41,941 nt of DNA from Clostridiaceae bacterium (lineage in GTDB: Bacteria > Bacillota > Clostridia > CAYPLH01 > DUMO01), in the NCBI GenBank assembly GCA_012839865.1, contig DUMO01000012.1, positions 1 to 41,941 on the forward strand, given 5' to 3'. Under the pieces are notes generated by a model. It had not been told where the DNA came from. It saw only the letters and a list, made by a program, of their open reading frames with translations, and made no database searches. Below, one piece after another: positions 15,958 through 24,331 of this stretch. Every line of letters starts with the position of its first letter. The first letter of the stretch is position 1. Position numbers and translations under genes: made by a program.

Positions 15958-17391
15958 TTATTTGCTTAAATACCTGCCTATAAAATCAGCGAAATCCCTG
16001 CTTATTTCAAATCTTTCTATGAATCCTATATTGGCATAATACATGGAGTCATAATATATACCGTTGCTGTTGTATATCCTGATTGTTACAGGGTCTGCCA
16101 ATGCATTCCCGGCATTACCCTGGTAGCTGGGTGCCACTTGTCCTGGACCTGTATTGCCCATATCCATAATGCCCTGGTGAGATCCGGCTGCAGGGGAATC
16201 ATTTGATACCGGGGCATCAGTTGAAGCTTGCGAATCACTCATTACCGGGGCGGTTCCTGAACCAGAGGAAGCGTTTGCCGCAGGTGTATCACTTCCAACC
16301 TGCGGGTAGCTCACTGCAGGGATATCCCATCCAACTTGTGGGTAGGTTGCTACAGTGGCATCTTTCCCAACCTGCGGAAAGTTCACTACAGGGGTATCTC
16401 CCGCACCAGTTTCCGCCTTATTGTCAATTATAAGGGGCAAGTCTTCTGCGGCATTGCCCGGATACGGTTCAACATCCATTGGCAGGTCTTTCCCGTATTC
16501 AATATAGTCCGGTGCCACAATTTCCCTGCCAACTACATCTTGCGGGTTTATTTTATCCGGTGCCATATTATCGTCAAGTTCAACTCTGCTGTTGGCAGAA
16601 CCGTTGCCCTTATAGTTGAACAGTATATTAAAATACTTGTCACTGGAATTTTTCAATACTGAATAAAGTTCATAGAAACGGGCAATTTCATCCCTGTCCG
16701 TAATTTCTCCCCTGATATCGGTTATGTTATTCAGCTTGCTATTTTCCGAATGCACTATAAACTGAATTTTCAAAATATCCCCGGCATTTTTAATGCCATA
16801 CAGCTTCAGGTATTCGACCGCATCCTCATCCTGGTTGTTGATATAGCTTTCAAAGGCATGGAACCTGAAAAGCCTGTACTCATTATCTTTTTTAACAGCA
16901 ACAATTGCTTCTCCCCCGGCAGGGACATAACTGTAAACTTCACTTCCTGTCAGGTTTTTATCGGGGCTGTTTGTAATATTCCCAATCTTTTCGCCTATAT
17001 CCCTTTCACTGACAGATGCCGGCAGGCCGTATTCCGCCCTCATGTCATCAGGGAGCAGTATATAGTGCCTGCCTCCAATTTGAAATTGGTCGACAATGGG
17101 AGCAACTGCGTCTTCTCCCCTGCCGCCGCCGGCATATCCGAGGTCGGTTGTCGTATTCTCCTGAGGCAATCCGGTATTATAATTTTCCTTCTGCATTCCA
17201 TAGACCAATAAACCTGCTGAAATCACAACCATCAAAGCCAATGCAGGAATCGCTTTTTTCAGGCTAAACAATTTCATAACATTTTCCTTCCTTCTGTCGG
17301 AGTAGTTTAATATATTATCCAGCATTCTCTTCTTTTCTGATTCACCTGGCCTGATTTTTTCAAAAGAATTCTTTAAATCTTCTTTTCTCAT
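15958..17391 (-). CDS. Putative membrane anti-sigma factor with repeat-rich external domain
   Basis: A 477-residue protein whose start overlaps the stop of the sigma gene by four bases (ATGA), the usual arrangement of an ECF sigma factor and its anti-sigma partner. Residues 1-46 are cytoplasmic and charged, with a short motif ENVMKLFSLKK. Residues 47-66 form the only membrane helix. The outer part carries a low-complexity stretch at about residues 325-400 built from 12-residue units such as DIPAVSYPQVGS. The C-terminal 60 residues appear folded. I do not recognise a named domain. The anti-sigma role rests on context and topology. A signal such as cell-envelope stress is inferred. Confidence 0.6.
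   Translation of the reverse strand: MRKEDLKNSFEKIRPGESEKKRMLDNILNYSDRRKENVMKLFSLKKAIPALALMVVISAGLLVYGMQKENYNTGLPQENTTTDLGYAGGGRGEDAVAPIVDQFQIGGRHYILLPDDMRAEYGLPASVSERDIGEKIGNITNSPDKNLTGSEVYSYVPAGGEAIVAVKKDNEYRLFRFHAFESYINNQDEDAVEYLKLYGIKNAGDILKIQFIVHSENSKLNNITDIRGEITDRDEIARFYELYSVLKNSSDKYFNILFNYKGNGSANSRVELDDNMAPDKINPQDVVGREIVAPDYIEYGKDLPMDVEPYPGNAAEDLPLIIDNKAETGAGDTPVVNFPQVGKDATVATYPQVGWDIPAVSYPQVGSDTPAANASSGSGTAPVMSDSQASTDAPVSNDSPAAGSHQGIMDMGNTGPGQVAPSYQGNAGNALADPVTIRIYNSNGIYYDSMYYANIGFIERFEISRDFADFIGRYLSK
16210..16440. repeat. 36-base degenerate coding minisatellite
   Basis: About six consecutive 12-residue units are encoded here, of the pattern D-x-P-x-x-x-[Y/F]-P-Q-V-G-x, degrading toward the C-terminus. 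DNA copies such as CAACCTGCGG recur at 36-base steps. The units lie in the outer domain of the putative anti-sigma factor. Confidence 0.65.
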
Positions 17392-17879
17392 TTAGCATCG
17401 CCTTCCATTTCCATTTTCAAAAGCTTTCTTGCGGCATGAAGCCAGCCTCGTATAGTAGATGCTTTTTTTTTCAACAAGTTGGCTATTTCAACTGTGGAAT
17501 AGCCTTCATAATAGTATAAATACACAGCAGTCCTGTACTTCGGGGGAAGCGCCATAACCTTTTCAAGATTACTGTCCATGTCAAAGGGTTGCTCAACCGC
17601 CACATCCTCCATTTGATTAATGCTGATTCTTTTTGACCACCAATGTTTGAAATAATCCTTGCATAAATTTGCAGCTGTCCTGATAAGCCATGCCTTCTCA
17701 TGCTCCGGACTTTGAAAAACCGTATTGTCCTTCATGAGCCGCATAAATGTGTTTTGAACCATGTCCTCCGTATCCGGCCTGTTTTTCATGTACATGAAGC
17801 AAACGCGGTAGACGGTATCCACATGGCGGTTATACATCTCCAGCAGCTCTTCATTCGTACGCAATAAAGAACTTTTCAA
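17388..17879 (-). CDS. RNA polymerase sigma-70 family (ECF) factor
   Basis: The 163-residue protein has only sigma regions 2 and 4, the ECF layout. Region 2 includes YRVCFMYMKNRPDTEDMVQ and TFMRLMKD. Region 4 is a helix-turn-helix with LPPKYRTAVYLYYYEGYSTV and IRGWLHAARK. TTG at 17879 is preferred, as GGGGGA lies six bases ahead; the GTG at 17897 overlaps that site. It would direct polymerase to its own operon and an unknown regulon, held by the downstream membrane protein. The interval 17880-18267 upstream shows no clear gene, only a terminator-like stem near 18170. Confidence 0.9.
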   Translation of the reverse strand: MKSSLLRTNEELLEMYNRHVDTVYRVCFMYMKNRPDTEDMVQNTFMRLMKDNTVFQSPEHEKAWLIRTAANLCKDYFKHWWSKRISINQMEDVAVEQPFDMDSNLEKVMALPPKYRTAVYLYYYEGYSTVEIANLLKKKASTIRGWLHAARKLLKMEMEGDAK

Positions 17880-18153
17880 ATGGTTTCCCCCTTTCACCAG
17901 TAATACGATTGAGCAGGCAAAAACGTTTTGTGATTTATATAGATTTTCTGAAAAATAATTTTCTGTAAAAATTAATTAACCGGATTCGTATTTTTTATAA
18001 TTTCAATTCTTCCTGTATATAGGTTTGATGTGGTAGAACATGAATATGTTCCTTGGAAAATTTTGATAGAACCGAATCTGAACAGTTGCAACAAGAGAAG
18101 TCTTTGTTGTTTGACCAGGATAGCTCCCTCTGTTATTTAAATCTTGCACAATT

Positions 18154-18187
18154 AAAGGGACAACACTCTAATGTATGTTGTCCCTTT
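18154..18187. terminator. Bidirectional-looking terminator after the CofE-like gene
   Basis: AAAGGGACAACA (18154) pairs with TGTTGTCCCTTT (18176) in a perfect 12-base stem with a 10-base loop. A/T-rich tails lie on both sides. It is about 80 bases past the stop of the gene at 18268. Confidence 0.65.
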
Positions 18188-18267
18188 AAAACATCAAGCT
18201 TTATCTTATCCACATGGATATCAAGTTGATTTAGGAGGGTTCATGCACTGCCAGCGCCTGGCAGGAT

Positions 18268-19458
18268 TTAATCCGCATAATTATCAAAATAACCCTGGAT
18301 ATACACAACAGGTGTACCTTTATCACCGCTGCCTGATACAAGGTCGCAAAGTGAGCCCACAAGGTCGGTTATGCGCCTTGGGGTCGTTCCCTGGGACTCC
18401 ATCGTTCCGAATAAATTATCGGATTTATTTTTAATATACTCAGAAATAGCGGCTTTTAGTTCTTCACCTTTTAGATGCGGGAAATAGTTATCTGCAAGAT
18501 ATTTTATTTTAACCTCATTGGGAGTGCCCTCAAGTCCTTTTGTATATGCCGGTGAAACTACAGGGTCGGCCAGCTCCCAGATATGTCTTGCCGGGTCCTT
18601 AAAGGCACCGTCGCCATATATCAGGACTTCAATTTTCCTGCCTGTTTTTTCTGCCAGCCTCTTCTGAATTTCATCAACATAAATCTGGCAATCCCGCGGG
18701 AAAAGCTTGACAGATTCCTCTGTGGATTTATTCGAACCTAAAAGACCATATTGCTCGTTATATCCGCTGCCATCCACAGGTGCATTAAGAATTTCATCCA
18801 AACCATACACGGTTTTTGCGCCACAGTTTTTCAATAAACGCTTTGTTCTGAACCGCGAGTGAATGTCACAGGCCAAAACACTGTCTGTATAATCCAATAT
18901 TGTCTTTGGTTGATTTGAGAAAATTATTTCACATTCTGCACCGCAATCTTCAATGATGGACCTGTAATAAGCGACATAATCAACGCCGGTAAAACCGTGT
19001 TTTCTTTCACCGAACATTTCTCTATATTGAGCTTCCGTCAATATGTCAGTCCATGGATTAATCCCTTTTTCATCAAGGTCATCCAATGATATGAGGCTGT
19101 TTCCGACTTCATCCGACGGGTAGCTTAACATCAGCACAATTTTCTTTACACCCCTGGCAATGCCTTTAAGGCAAATTGCAAAACGGTTCCTGCTTAGAAT
19201 CGGAAAAATAACTCCAAGGGTGCCATTGCCGAATTTGTTCTGAACATCCCTTGCAATAGCGTCAATGGAAGCATAATTGCCCTGTGCCCTGGCAACAACG
19301 GACTCTGTAACTGCCACAATATCCTTGTCCCTGAGGCTGTAGCCTTCCTGCCTGGAAGCGTTGACAACCGCATCCACAACCAGGTCAACAAGGTTGTCAC
19401 CTTGATTAATTATAGGCATACGCAAACCGCGTGCAACGGTTCCGATAACTCTTGTCAT
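18268..19458 (-). CDS. CofE-like protein (F420-0:gamma-glutamyl ligase family)
   Basis: The 396-residue protein resembles the CofE/F420_ligase family, which in methanogens and actinomycetes adds glutamate to coenzyme F420-0. Suggestive parts are the start MTRVIGTVARGLRMPIINQG, DLVVDAV, DKDIVAVTESVVARAQGNY near 48 and the C-terminal IYGDGAFKDPARHIWELADP near 285. Firmicute members are common where F420 is not made, so the true substrate is likely a different acceptor; this is inference. The gene has no cof neighbours. It is divergent from a LysR regulator across 110 bases, suggesting control by that protein. The ATG start has an AGGTTTC-type site, weaker than most here. Confidence 0.7.
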   Translation of the reverse strand: MTRVIGTVARGLRMPIINQGDNLVDLVVDAVVNASRQEGYSLRDKDIVAVTESVVARAQGNYASIDAIARDVQNKFGNGTLGVIFPILSRNRFAICLKGIARGVKKIVLMLSYPSDEVGNSLISLDDLDEKGINPWTDILTEAQYREMFGERKHGFTGVDYVAYYRSIIEDCGAECEIIFSNQPKTILDYTDSVLACDIHSRFRTKRLLKNCGAKTVYGLDEILNAPVDGSGYNEQYGLLGSNKSTEESVKLFPRDCQIYVDEIQKRLAEKTGRKIEVLIYGDGAFKDPARHIWELADPVVSPAYTKGLEGTPNEVKIKYLADNYFPHLKGEELKAAISEYIKNKSDNLFGTMESQGTTPRRITDLVGSLCDLVSGSGDKGTPVVYIQGYFDNYAD

Positions 19459-19568
19459 GATAAGAAACCTCCGCCTATTTTATTTTTTCACCTTCTGCTT
19501 GTATGATACATCAATATATGTTATAAGTAAAATAAATAATTAAAATAATGGGTATAAGGAGAGCTTAT

Positions 19569-20453
19569 ATGTTACTAAAGCTGGATTTGTACAGGATATT
19601 TTGTGAAGTTGCTTCCTGCAGAAGCTTTTCCAAAGCAGCAAAAGCATTATTCATGACGCAGCCGGCGGTAAGCCAGAGCATCAGCCAGTTGGAAAATATA
19701 TTGGGAACCAGGCTCTTCACAAGGACTCCCAAGGGAGTCACCCTTACCCGGGAAGGGCAACTTGTATACGAATATGCCCGATCTGCAATTAATTTTCTGG
19801 AAACCGGCGAGGAGAAACTGAAGGAGATACAGGGGCTTATCACAGGGGAACTGCGGATAGGAGTCAGCGACACTACAGCCAAGTTCTTCCTTGTACCATA
19901 CCTGGATCAGTTTCACAAACTATATTCAAATATCAAGCTGAACATAATCAACGGAACCTCTGTTGAGCTTTGTGAACTGCTTAAAGCTGGTCATATCGAC
20001 CTTGCCATATGCAATCTGCCTGTTGAAGACCCGGCAATTCATTCGATACCCTGTATGACGGTCCATGATATATTTGTAGCCGGAACTGCATACAAGGATA
20101 AAATAACACACCCTTTGTCATTGGAAGAGTTAACCCAACTGCCCCTTATCTTTCTGGAGCAAAAATCCAACTCCAGGCGTTATGTGGAACGATTCTTCCT
20201 TGGCAAAGGCATCCGACTCAATCCTGAAATAGAACTAGGCTCCCATGACCTTTTGATATTGCTGGCGAAAATCAATCTGGGCATTTCCTGCGTGATAAAA
20301 GAATACACACAAGCTGAAATAGAAACCGGGACATTATTTGAAGTACCCCTGAAAGAACAAATTCCTGACCGCAGCATCGGACTTTGCTACCTTAAGCGGG
20401 TTTTAATGTCTCCAAGTGCCCAAAAATTCTCCTCCCTGATTTTGAATCCATGA
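19569..20453 (+). CDS. LysR-family transcriptional regulator
   Basis: A 294-residue LysR regulator. The N-terminal winged helix contains FCEVASCRSFSKAAKALFMT and QPAVSQSISQLE, and the C-terminal half is the periplasmic-binding-type effector domain (from GELRIGVSDTTAKFFL on). ATG at 19569 is used because AAGGAGA is six bases upstream; the ATG at 19548 is seven codons earlier and has none. It is transcribed away from the CofE-like gene. The intergenic stretch holds a TATGATACATCAATATATG region with T-N11-A spacing as LysR sites have. The effector is unknown; regulation of the CofE-like gene is inferred. Confidence 0.93.
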   Translation: MLLKLDLYRIFCEVASCRSFSKAAKALFMTQPAVSQSISQLENILGTRLFTRTPKGVTLTREGQLVYEYARSAINFLETGEEKLKEIQGLITGELRIGVSDTTAKFFLVPYLDQFHKLYSNIKLNIINGTSVELCELLKAGHIDLAICNLPVEDPAIHSIPCMTVHDIFVAGTAYKDKITHPLSLEELTQLPLIFLEQKSNSRRYVERFFLGKGIRLNPEIELGSHDLLILLAKINLGISCVIKEYTQAEIETGTLFEVPLKEQIPDRSIGLCYLKRVLMSPSAQKFSSLILNP

Positions 20454-20514
20454 GGCAAAAGGCAAAAACTCAGGTTTATTGTTAACTGTTTTTTGCCGGT
20501 CATAAATAAATTAA

Positions 20515-20566
20515 GCAGTGCGTGCAGATTATAAAAAAGAATGCCCGTAATCTGATTTCACACTGC
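20515..20566. terminator. Nested stem between convergent genes
   Basis: GCAGTG (20515) pairs with CACTGC (20561), and inside that CAGATTA (20525) pairs with TAATCTG (20548). It lies between the LysR gene and the ABC exporter gene, which converge. It may end both transcripts, though no T-run follows. Confidence 0.45.
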
Positions 20567-20611
20567 TAAATTTATGTCTGTTTGCAAATCCTCTTTCTAT
20601 GCAATTATTAT

Positions 20612-22228
20612 TTACCAGGCCGTCTTCTTAACCGTAATCACACGGTCATAAAGCTCCTTAGTATCATTAAAAATGACATGGCTTACATTGACAACAGTTA
20701 TATCATCCAATCCCAATATGGTTTTTTCAATTTCCCTGGCTCGTTCCATATCCAGTGAAGCAAAAGCTTCATCCATAAACAGGATGCTCGCCTTGCTCAG
20801 CAGCGCCCGGGCAATAACAATTCTGCTTCTCTCCCCTCCGGAGATGTTCTTTCCGTTGTCATATATCATAGTATCAAGCCCATTGGGCTGCTCCTTTATA
20901 AAGTCGTCCAATCCAGCCGCTTCTATTGCCCGGTTGATTTCCTCTTCGGAGTAATCCTTGTATAAGGTTATATTGTTCCTGATGGTATCTTCAAATATGA
21001 AAACCTGCTGTTCTATATTGGCTATAAGCTTATAATACTGTTCCCTTTTAACATCCATCAAATTGTAGCCGTCGATGAGAATTTCCCCGGCAGTGGGACT
21101 AAAGTATTTTCGTAAAAGTCTGAGCAGCGTAGATTTTCCACCACCGCTGGGCCCCACAATAAGGTATTTCCCATTCCTTTTAAAATTCAGATTAATATCC
21201 TCCAATATCAACTGCTCGCCATCTTCATATTGAAACCCGACATTCCGGAATTCAATTTCTTGACGAAATTCAGGCAAATCAACAGTTTCCGGATGGGTAT
21301 TGGAATTTTCCAGAGTTTTCTCTATCTTTTTAATTAAATCTGCAGTAGTAAATAACTTCGGCAAGCTTTCACTCACGGTATACAAAGGAAACATCATCCT
21401 CTGAATCCCTTCAACAATCAGCAGCAAGCCTCCCGTTGTAACTTTCCCCACTACAGCCAGATAACCGACTCCGCAGATCACCCCATAGAGGGACCCTACT
21501 ATCAGAAAATTTTGAGAACTATGTATAAACGACAGCATCAAGTCGATTAAATAACCCTTCTTCTGAATTTCTTCACTTTTATGATAGTAATCTTCGGTAA
21601 CCTTTTTCTGCAGGTTATAGTTCTTTACAATATGGAATGCAGACAGAACCTCCTTGATATATGAGGTATAGTTGTCAAACAAGTCACTGCGTTCCTTGAA
21701 TGCTTTCTGGCTCGGTTTTGTAGTCAACATTGAAATCACAAGGTTTATTGCAATAATCACCAAAGCCAGCCAAATCATTCTCGAGTCAACCGTAGTCAGA
21801 AGCCATATGCCAACAAGGAAATTTGCTATTCCTTCAAACACCAGGAATATACTGTGAATGAGGTTTAACTCCAGGGTGTTGAAATCATTGGTCAGGGCAG
21901 ACAAATATTTTGCGTTGTTTTCCTTTTGAAATTCAGCAATATTTTTCTGAAATACTTTTGTTATGTAGTATTTCTTGAGTGTAATATTGGCATTTTTTCT
22001 ATAATAATTTTTTATAACAGTATCAAGTACTCCAACGGGCACCAAAAGCGCAGCCATAATTATTACACCCGGAGCCTCTTGTTTCATCAGGTCCATCTGG
22101 CCGGCCAACACAAGATCCAACAACTTCATCATGTGTATGGTCACATAGCCGAAAAATATGGAGTATAGTGACGTAACAATAATTGCCAGAAGCAAATGCG
22201 GGAGAACTTTTATGTATTTTTTCAGCAT
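20612..22228 (-). CDS. ABC exporter half-transporter (TMD-NBD), second of a pair
   Basis: A 538-residue type I ABC exporter subunit with an N-terminal six-helix membrane domain (about 1-300) and a C-terminal ATPase. The Walker A is GPSGGGKST, the signature is SGGERSR, Walker B is ILFMDEAFASLD and the switch histidine is NVSHVIF. The signature deviates slightly from LSGGQ. The start overlaps the end of the upstream partner by seven bases, so the two are translationally coupled and probably form a heterodimer. There is no C39 peptidase domain, so leader-peptide processing is not indicated. Cargo is unknown: peptide, lipid or drug. Confidence 0.93.
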   Translation of the reverse strand: MLKKYIKVLPHLLLAIIVTSLYSIFFGYVTIHMMKLLDLVLAGQMDLMKQEAPGVIIMAALLVPVGVLDTVIKNYYRKNANITLKKYYITKVFQKNIAEFQKENNAKYLSALTNDFNTLELNLIHSIFLVFEGIANFLVGIWLLTTVDSRMIWLALVIIAINLVISMLTTKPSQKAFKERSDLFDNYTSYIKEVLSAFHIVKNYNLQKKVTEDYYHKSEEIQKKGYLIDLMLSFIHSSQNFLIVGSLYGVICGVGYLAVVGKVTTGGLLLIVEGIQRMMFPLYTVSESLPKLFTTADLIKKIEKTLENSNTHPETVDLPEFRQEIEFRNVGFQYEDGEQLILEDINLNFKRNGKYLIVGPSGGGKSTLLRLLRKYFSPTAGEILIDGYNLMDVKREQYYKLIANIEQQVFIFEDTIRNNITLYKDYSEEEINRAIEAAGLDDFIKEQPNGLDTMIYDNGKNISGGERSRIVIARALLSKASILFMDEAFASLDMERAREIEKTILGLDDITVVNVSHVIFNDTKELYDRVITVKKTAW

Positions 22229-23871
22229 GTTATCACCTCATTAAAATAATCGCAGGCCGGATAGCAATTAACCTCCCCGTTTTTCAATTCAATTACATAG
22301 TCATAGTTCTCGGTAACTCCTTCATAATACCGGTGGCTTATTGCAATTACCGTATTATCCAACTCCAGAAAAACTTTTTCTATTTCCTTCCCCAGCTCTT
22401 CATTCAAATTGGAAGTGCCTTCATCCACAAACAGAATCTCTGCATTTTTGGCAATTGCCCTCGCAATTGAAATTCTTTGACGCTGGCCACCGGATAAGTT
22501 TTTCCCGTTTTCCGCCAGTCTTTCATTCAAACCTTCTTTTCTTTCCTCAAGGAGCGCGTCCAGACCTGATACTTTCGCTGCGTAGGTAATTTGCTCCTCA
22601 GGAATGTCCCTGTATAAAGTGATATTGTTCTTTATGGTGTCCTCAAACAAAAATACATCCTGATAGATAAACGCAACCTTGTCATAAAATGATTTTTCCT
22701 CTATTTCCCTGTAATCAACTCCATCAACCTTTATTGAACCATCAAAGTCATCATAAACCATGGCCAGCAAGTTCATCAAAGTAGTCTTGCCTGCCCCGCT
22801 GACTCCCTTTATCAAGTATTTTCTCCCTTTCTCTATGACAAAGGATGCATCCTTTATTATCTGCTTGCTGCCAAAAGAAAAGTTCAGGTTGGACACCTCA
22901 ATCTGTTTCTCAAATTTGAAGGGTTGGTTTCCCCTCCCTATTTTAACTTCATATTCTTCAGGCTTGGCAATTTTATTATAAATAGTGACAGAAGCCTTCA
23001 TTTGATTCCACATGGGAAAAGCTTCAATCAAATAAGAGCTCATGGAACTGCAAAGCTGAAATATGAAGCCAACCATGCCAAGGGAAAGCCCTCCCTGCAT
23101 TTTTGTCCCAAGGTATACCATAACTATTACTGAAACAGCAAAAGCAAAAACGTGAATTACATTCCTCTGCATCTCTGTGAAAACATTTGCTGCAAACTTT
23201 TTCTTTTCCAAACGACTTATTGAACCCAAACTCTTGACCAGAAATTTATCTTCAATATTGTTCAGCTTCAAAATCTCCAACCCGGAAAAGGTATTGGCCA
23301 TATCAGTTGTGAACGTCTCATTGGAAGTTGAAACCTCCTGCTCCAACGAAATTGTCTTCCCGGAAAAGAATCTGGCCAGGAAAAACAACAGAATGGAAAA
23401 TACAAACATGCCGGCAGCCAGTTTGTAATCCAAAACAATGAGAATTATAAACGAAATCAGGAACATCCCGATATTTATCAGGAAATTCAGCAAACTTATG
23501 AAAAACTTATTTTCAAATGTATTAATATCATTGACCAGGTTGGATATGTAAACTTCCTTGGATTTCTGCGAATACTGCTTGAAGGGCATGTTGATAATCT
23601 TGTCAAAAGCCTGTTTTCTTACATCCAAAATTGTATCCCTCATGTATCTGATCCGCAGCATTCTTGATATAAGGAAATTCAAAGGTACATATATAACAAA
23701 GATGACGGTTAAAACCACGATATTTTTATAGTAGCTGGCATCCGCCTTCTCAATTGCACCCAGTATCAGGGCAAACATTACCATCTGCGCATAATGTTCA
23801 ATGATAAACATAAAGGTTGCCACAAGATACTGTATAAATTTTGCTTTACGTTTTAACAGAAGCTCCTTCAT
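22222..23871 (-). CDS. ABC exporter half-transporter (TMD-NBD), first of a pair
   Basis: A 549-residue partner of the gene at 20612. Membrane helices occupy roughly residues 15-290. The ATPase has Walker A GVSGAGKTT, signature LSGGQRQR, Walker B ILFVDEGTSNLN and switch histidine AISHRYYEG. The last two residues of the D-loop deviate (NLN in place of SLD). GAGGTAG stands four bases before the ATG. Together the two chains have four motif sets in which both catalytic glutamates appear intact. A structured region free of genes separates it from the ABC-2 operon upstream. Confidence 0.93.
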   Translation of the reverse strand: MKELLLKRKAKFIQYLVATFMFIIEHYAQMVMFALILGAIEKADASYYKNIVVLTVIFVIYVPLNFLISRMLRIRYMRDTILDVRKQAFDKIINMPFKQYSQKSKEVYISNLVNDINTFENKFFISLLNFLINIGMFLISFIILIVLDYKLAAGMFVFSILLFFLARFFSGKTISLEQEVSTSNETFTTDMANTFSGLEILKLNNIEDKFLVKSLGSISRLEKKKFAANVFTEMQRNVIHVFAFAVSVIVMVYLGTKMQGGLSLGMVGFIFQLCSSMSSYLIEAFPMWNQMKASVTIYNKIAKPEEYEVKIGRGNQPFKFEKQIEVSNLNFSFGSKQIIKDASFVIEKGRKYLIKGVSGAGKTTLMNLLAMVYDDFDGSIKVDGVDYREIEEKSFYDKVAFIYQDVFLFEDTIKNNITLYRDIPEEQITYAAKVSGLDALLEERKEGLNERLAENGKNLSGGQRQRISIARAIAKNAEILFVDEGTSNLNEELGKEIEKVFLELDNTVIAISHRYYEGVTENYDYVIELKNGEVNCYPACDYFNEVITC

Positions 23872-23948
23872 AACTACCTCACTTGTGAATATTTATAATT
23901 TTTAACCAACCTGCTATTTCAAACAAGTTACCCTGATTGCATGTCTAA

Positions 23949-24016
23949 TGCAATCCAAGCCAACCGCAGCGCAAGGTTATTGTTCCAATAACATGCGCTC
24001 CGGTGCTTGCATTGCA
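23949..24016. repeat. Nested palindromic element
   Basis: Three stems nest: TGCAATCCAAGC with GCTTGCATTGCA (23949/24005, 11 of 12 paired), then GCGC with GCGC, then GTTATTG with CAATAAC around a three-base loop. Such a compact imperfect palindrome resembles a miniature inverted-repeat element or an RNA structure at the end of the permease operon. Confidence 0.55.
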
Positions 24017-24109
24017 ATAAAGATTTGCCAATACATTTTTGACAATCGGGTTTATCATTTTATATATGCATGTATATATTTTACTTTCTAATCTAGTACT
24101 TGCCAACTG

Positions 24110-24290
24110 CAAATTGGCGATAAATTAATGTTGCACCGGCTGGTACGGGATTACCGCTATTATGTGACGTGCTCCCGCCGCCTAAGAGGCGGGGGCTTCC
24201 TGGGACTTACCAGCCATTGCCGGTATCATTACCAGGCTATCCCGTTCGCCCAACGGTTCTGAATTTTACTATGTTAAAATAGCTTTTTTC
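24110..24290. mobile_element. IS200/IS605-like end or omega-RNA relic without a transposase
   Basis: A GC-rich hairpin CCCGCC...GGCGGG at 24174-24193, within GTGACGTGCTCCCGCC and GGGGGCTTCC, resembles subterminal hairpins of IS200/IS605 elements and the 3' part of TnpB guide RNAs. It is enclosed by an outer stem GGCTGGTA / TACCAGCC, and then CGGGAT / ATCCCG. No tnpA or tnpB remains. The identification is from memory of such ends and is uncertain. The remaining part of the 23872-24331 gap shows no open frame. Confidence 0.4.
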
Positions 24291-24331
24291 GATTGCCGTA
24301 ATGCCTTTATTCCCCTGGAATCTGTCAGCTG

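Noticed and set aside
18030-18200. Plus-strand open stretch (…ESEQLQQEKSLLFDQDSS…)
   Set aside because: No start codon with a ribosome site, and it runs through the terminator stem at 18154.
18268-19458. Evidence that the organism makes coenzyme F420
   Set aside because: One CofE-like gene is not enough; no other cof gene is in the window and the family occurs widely outside F420 producers.
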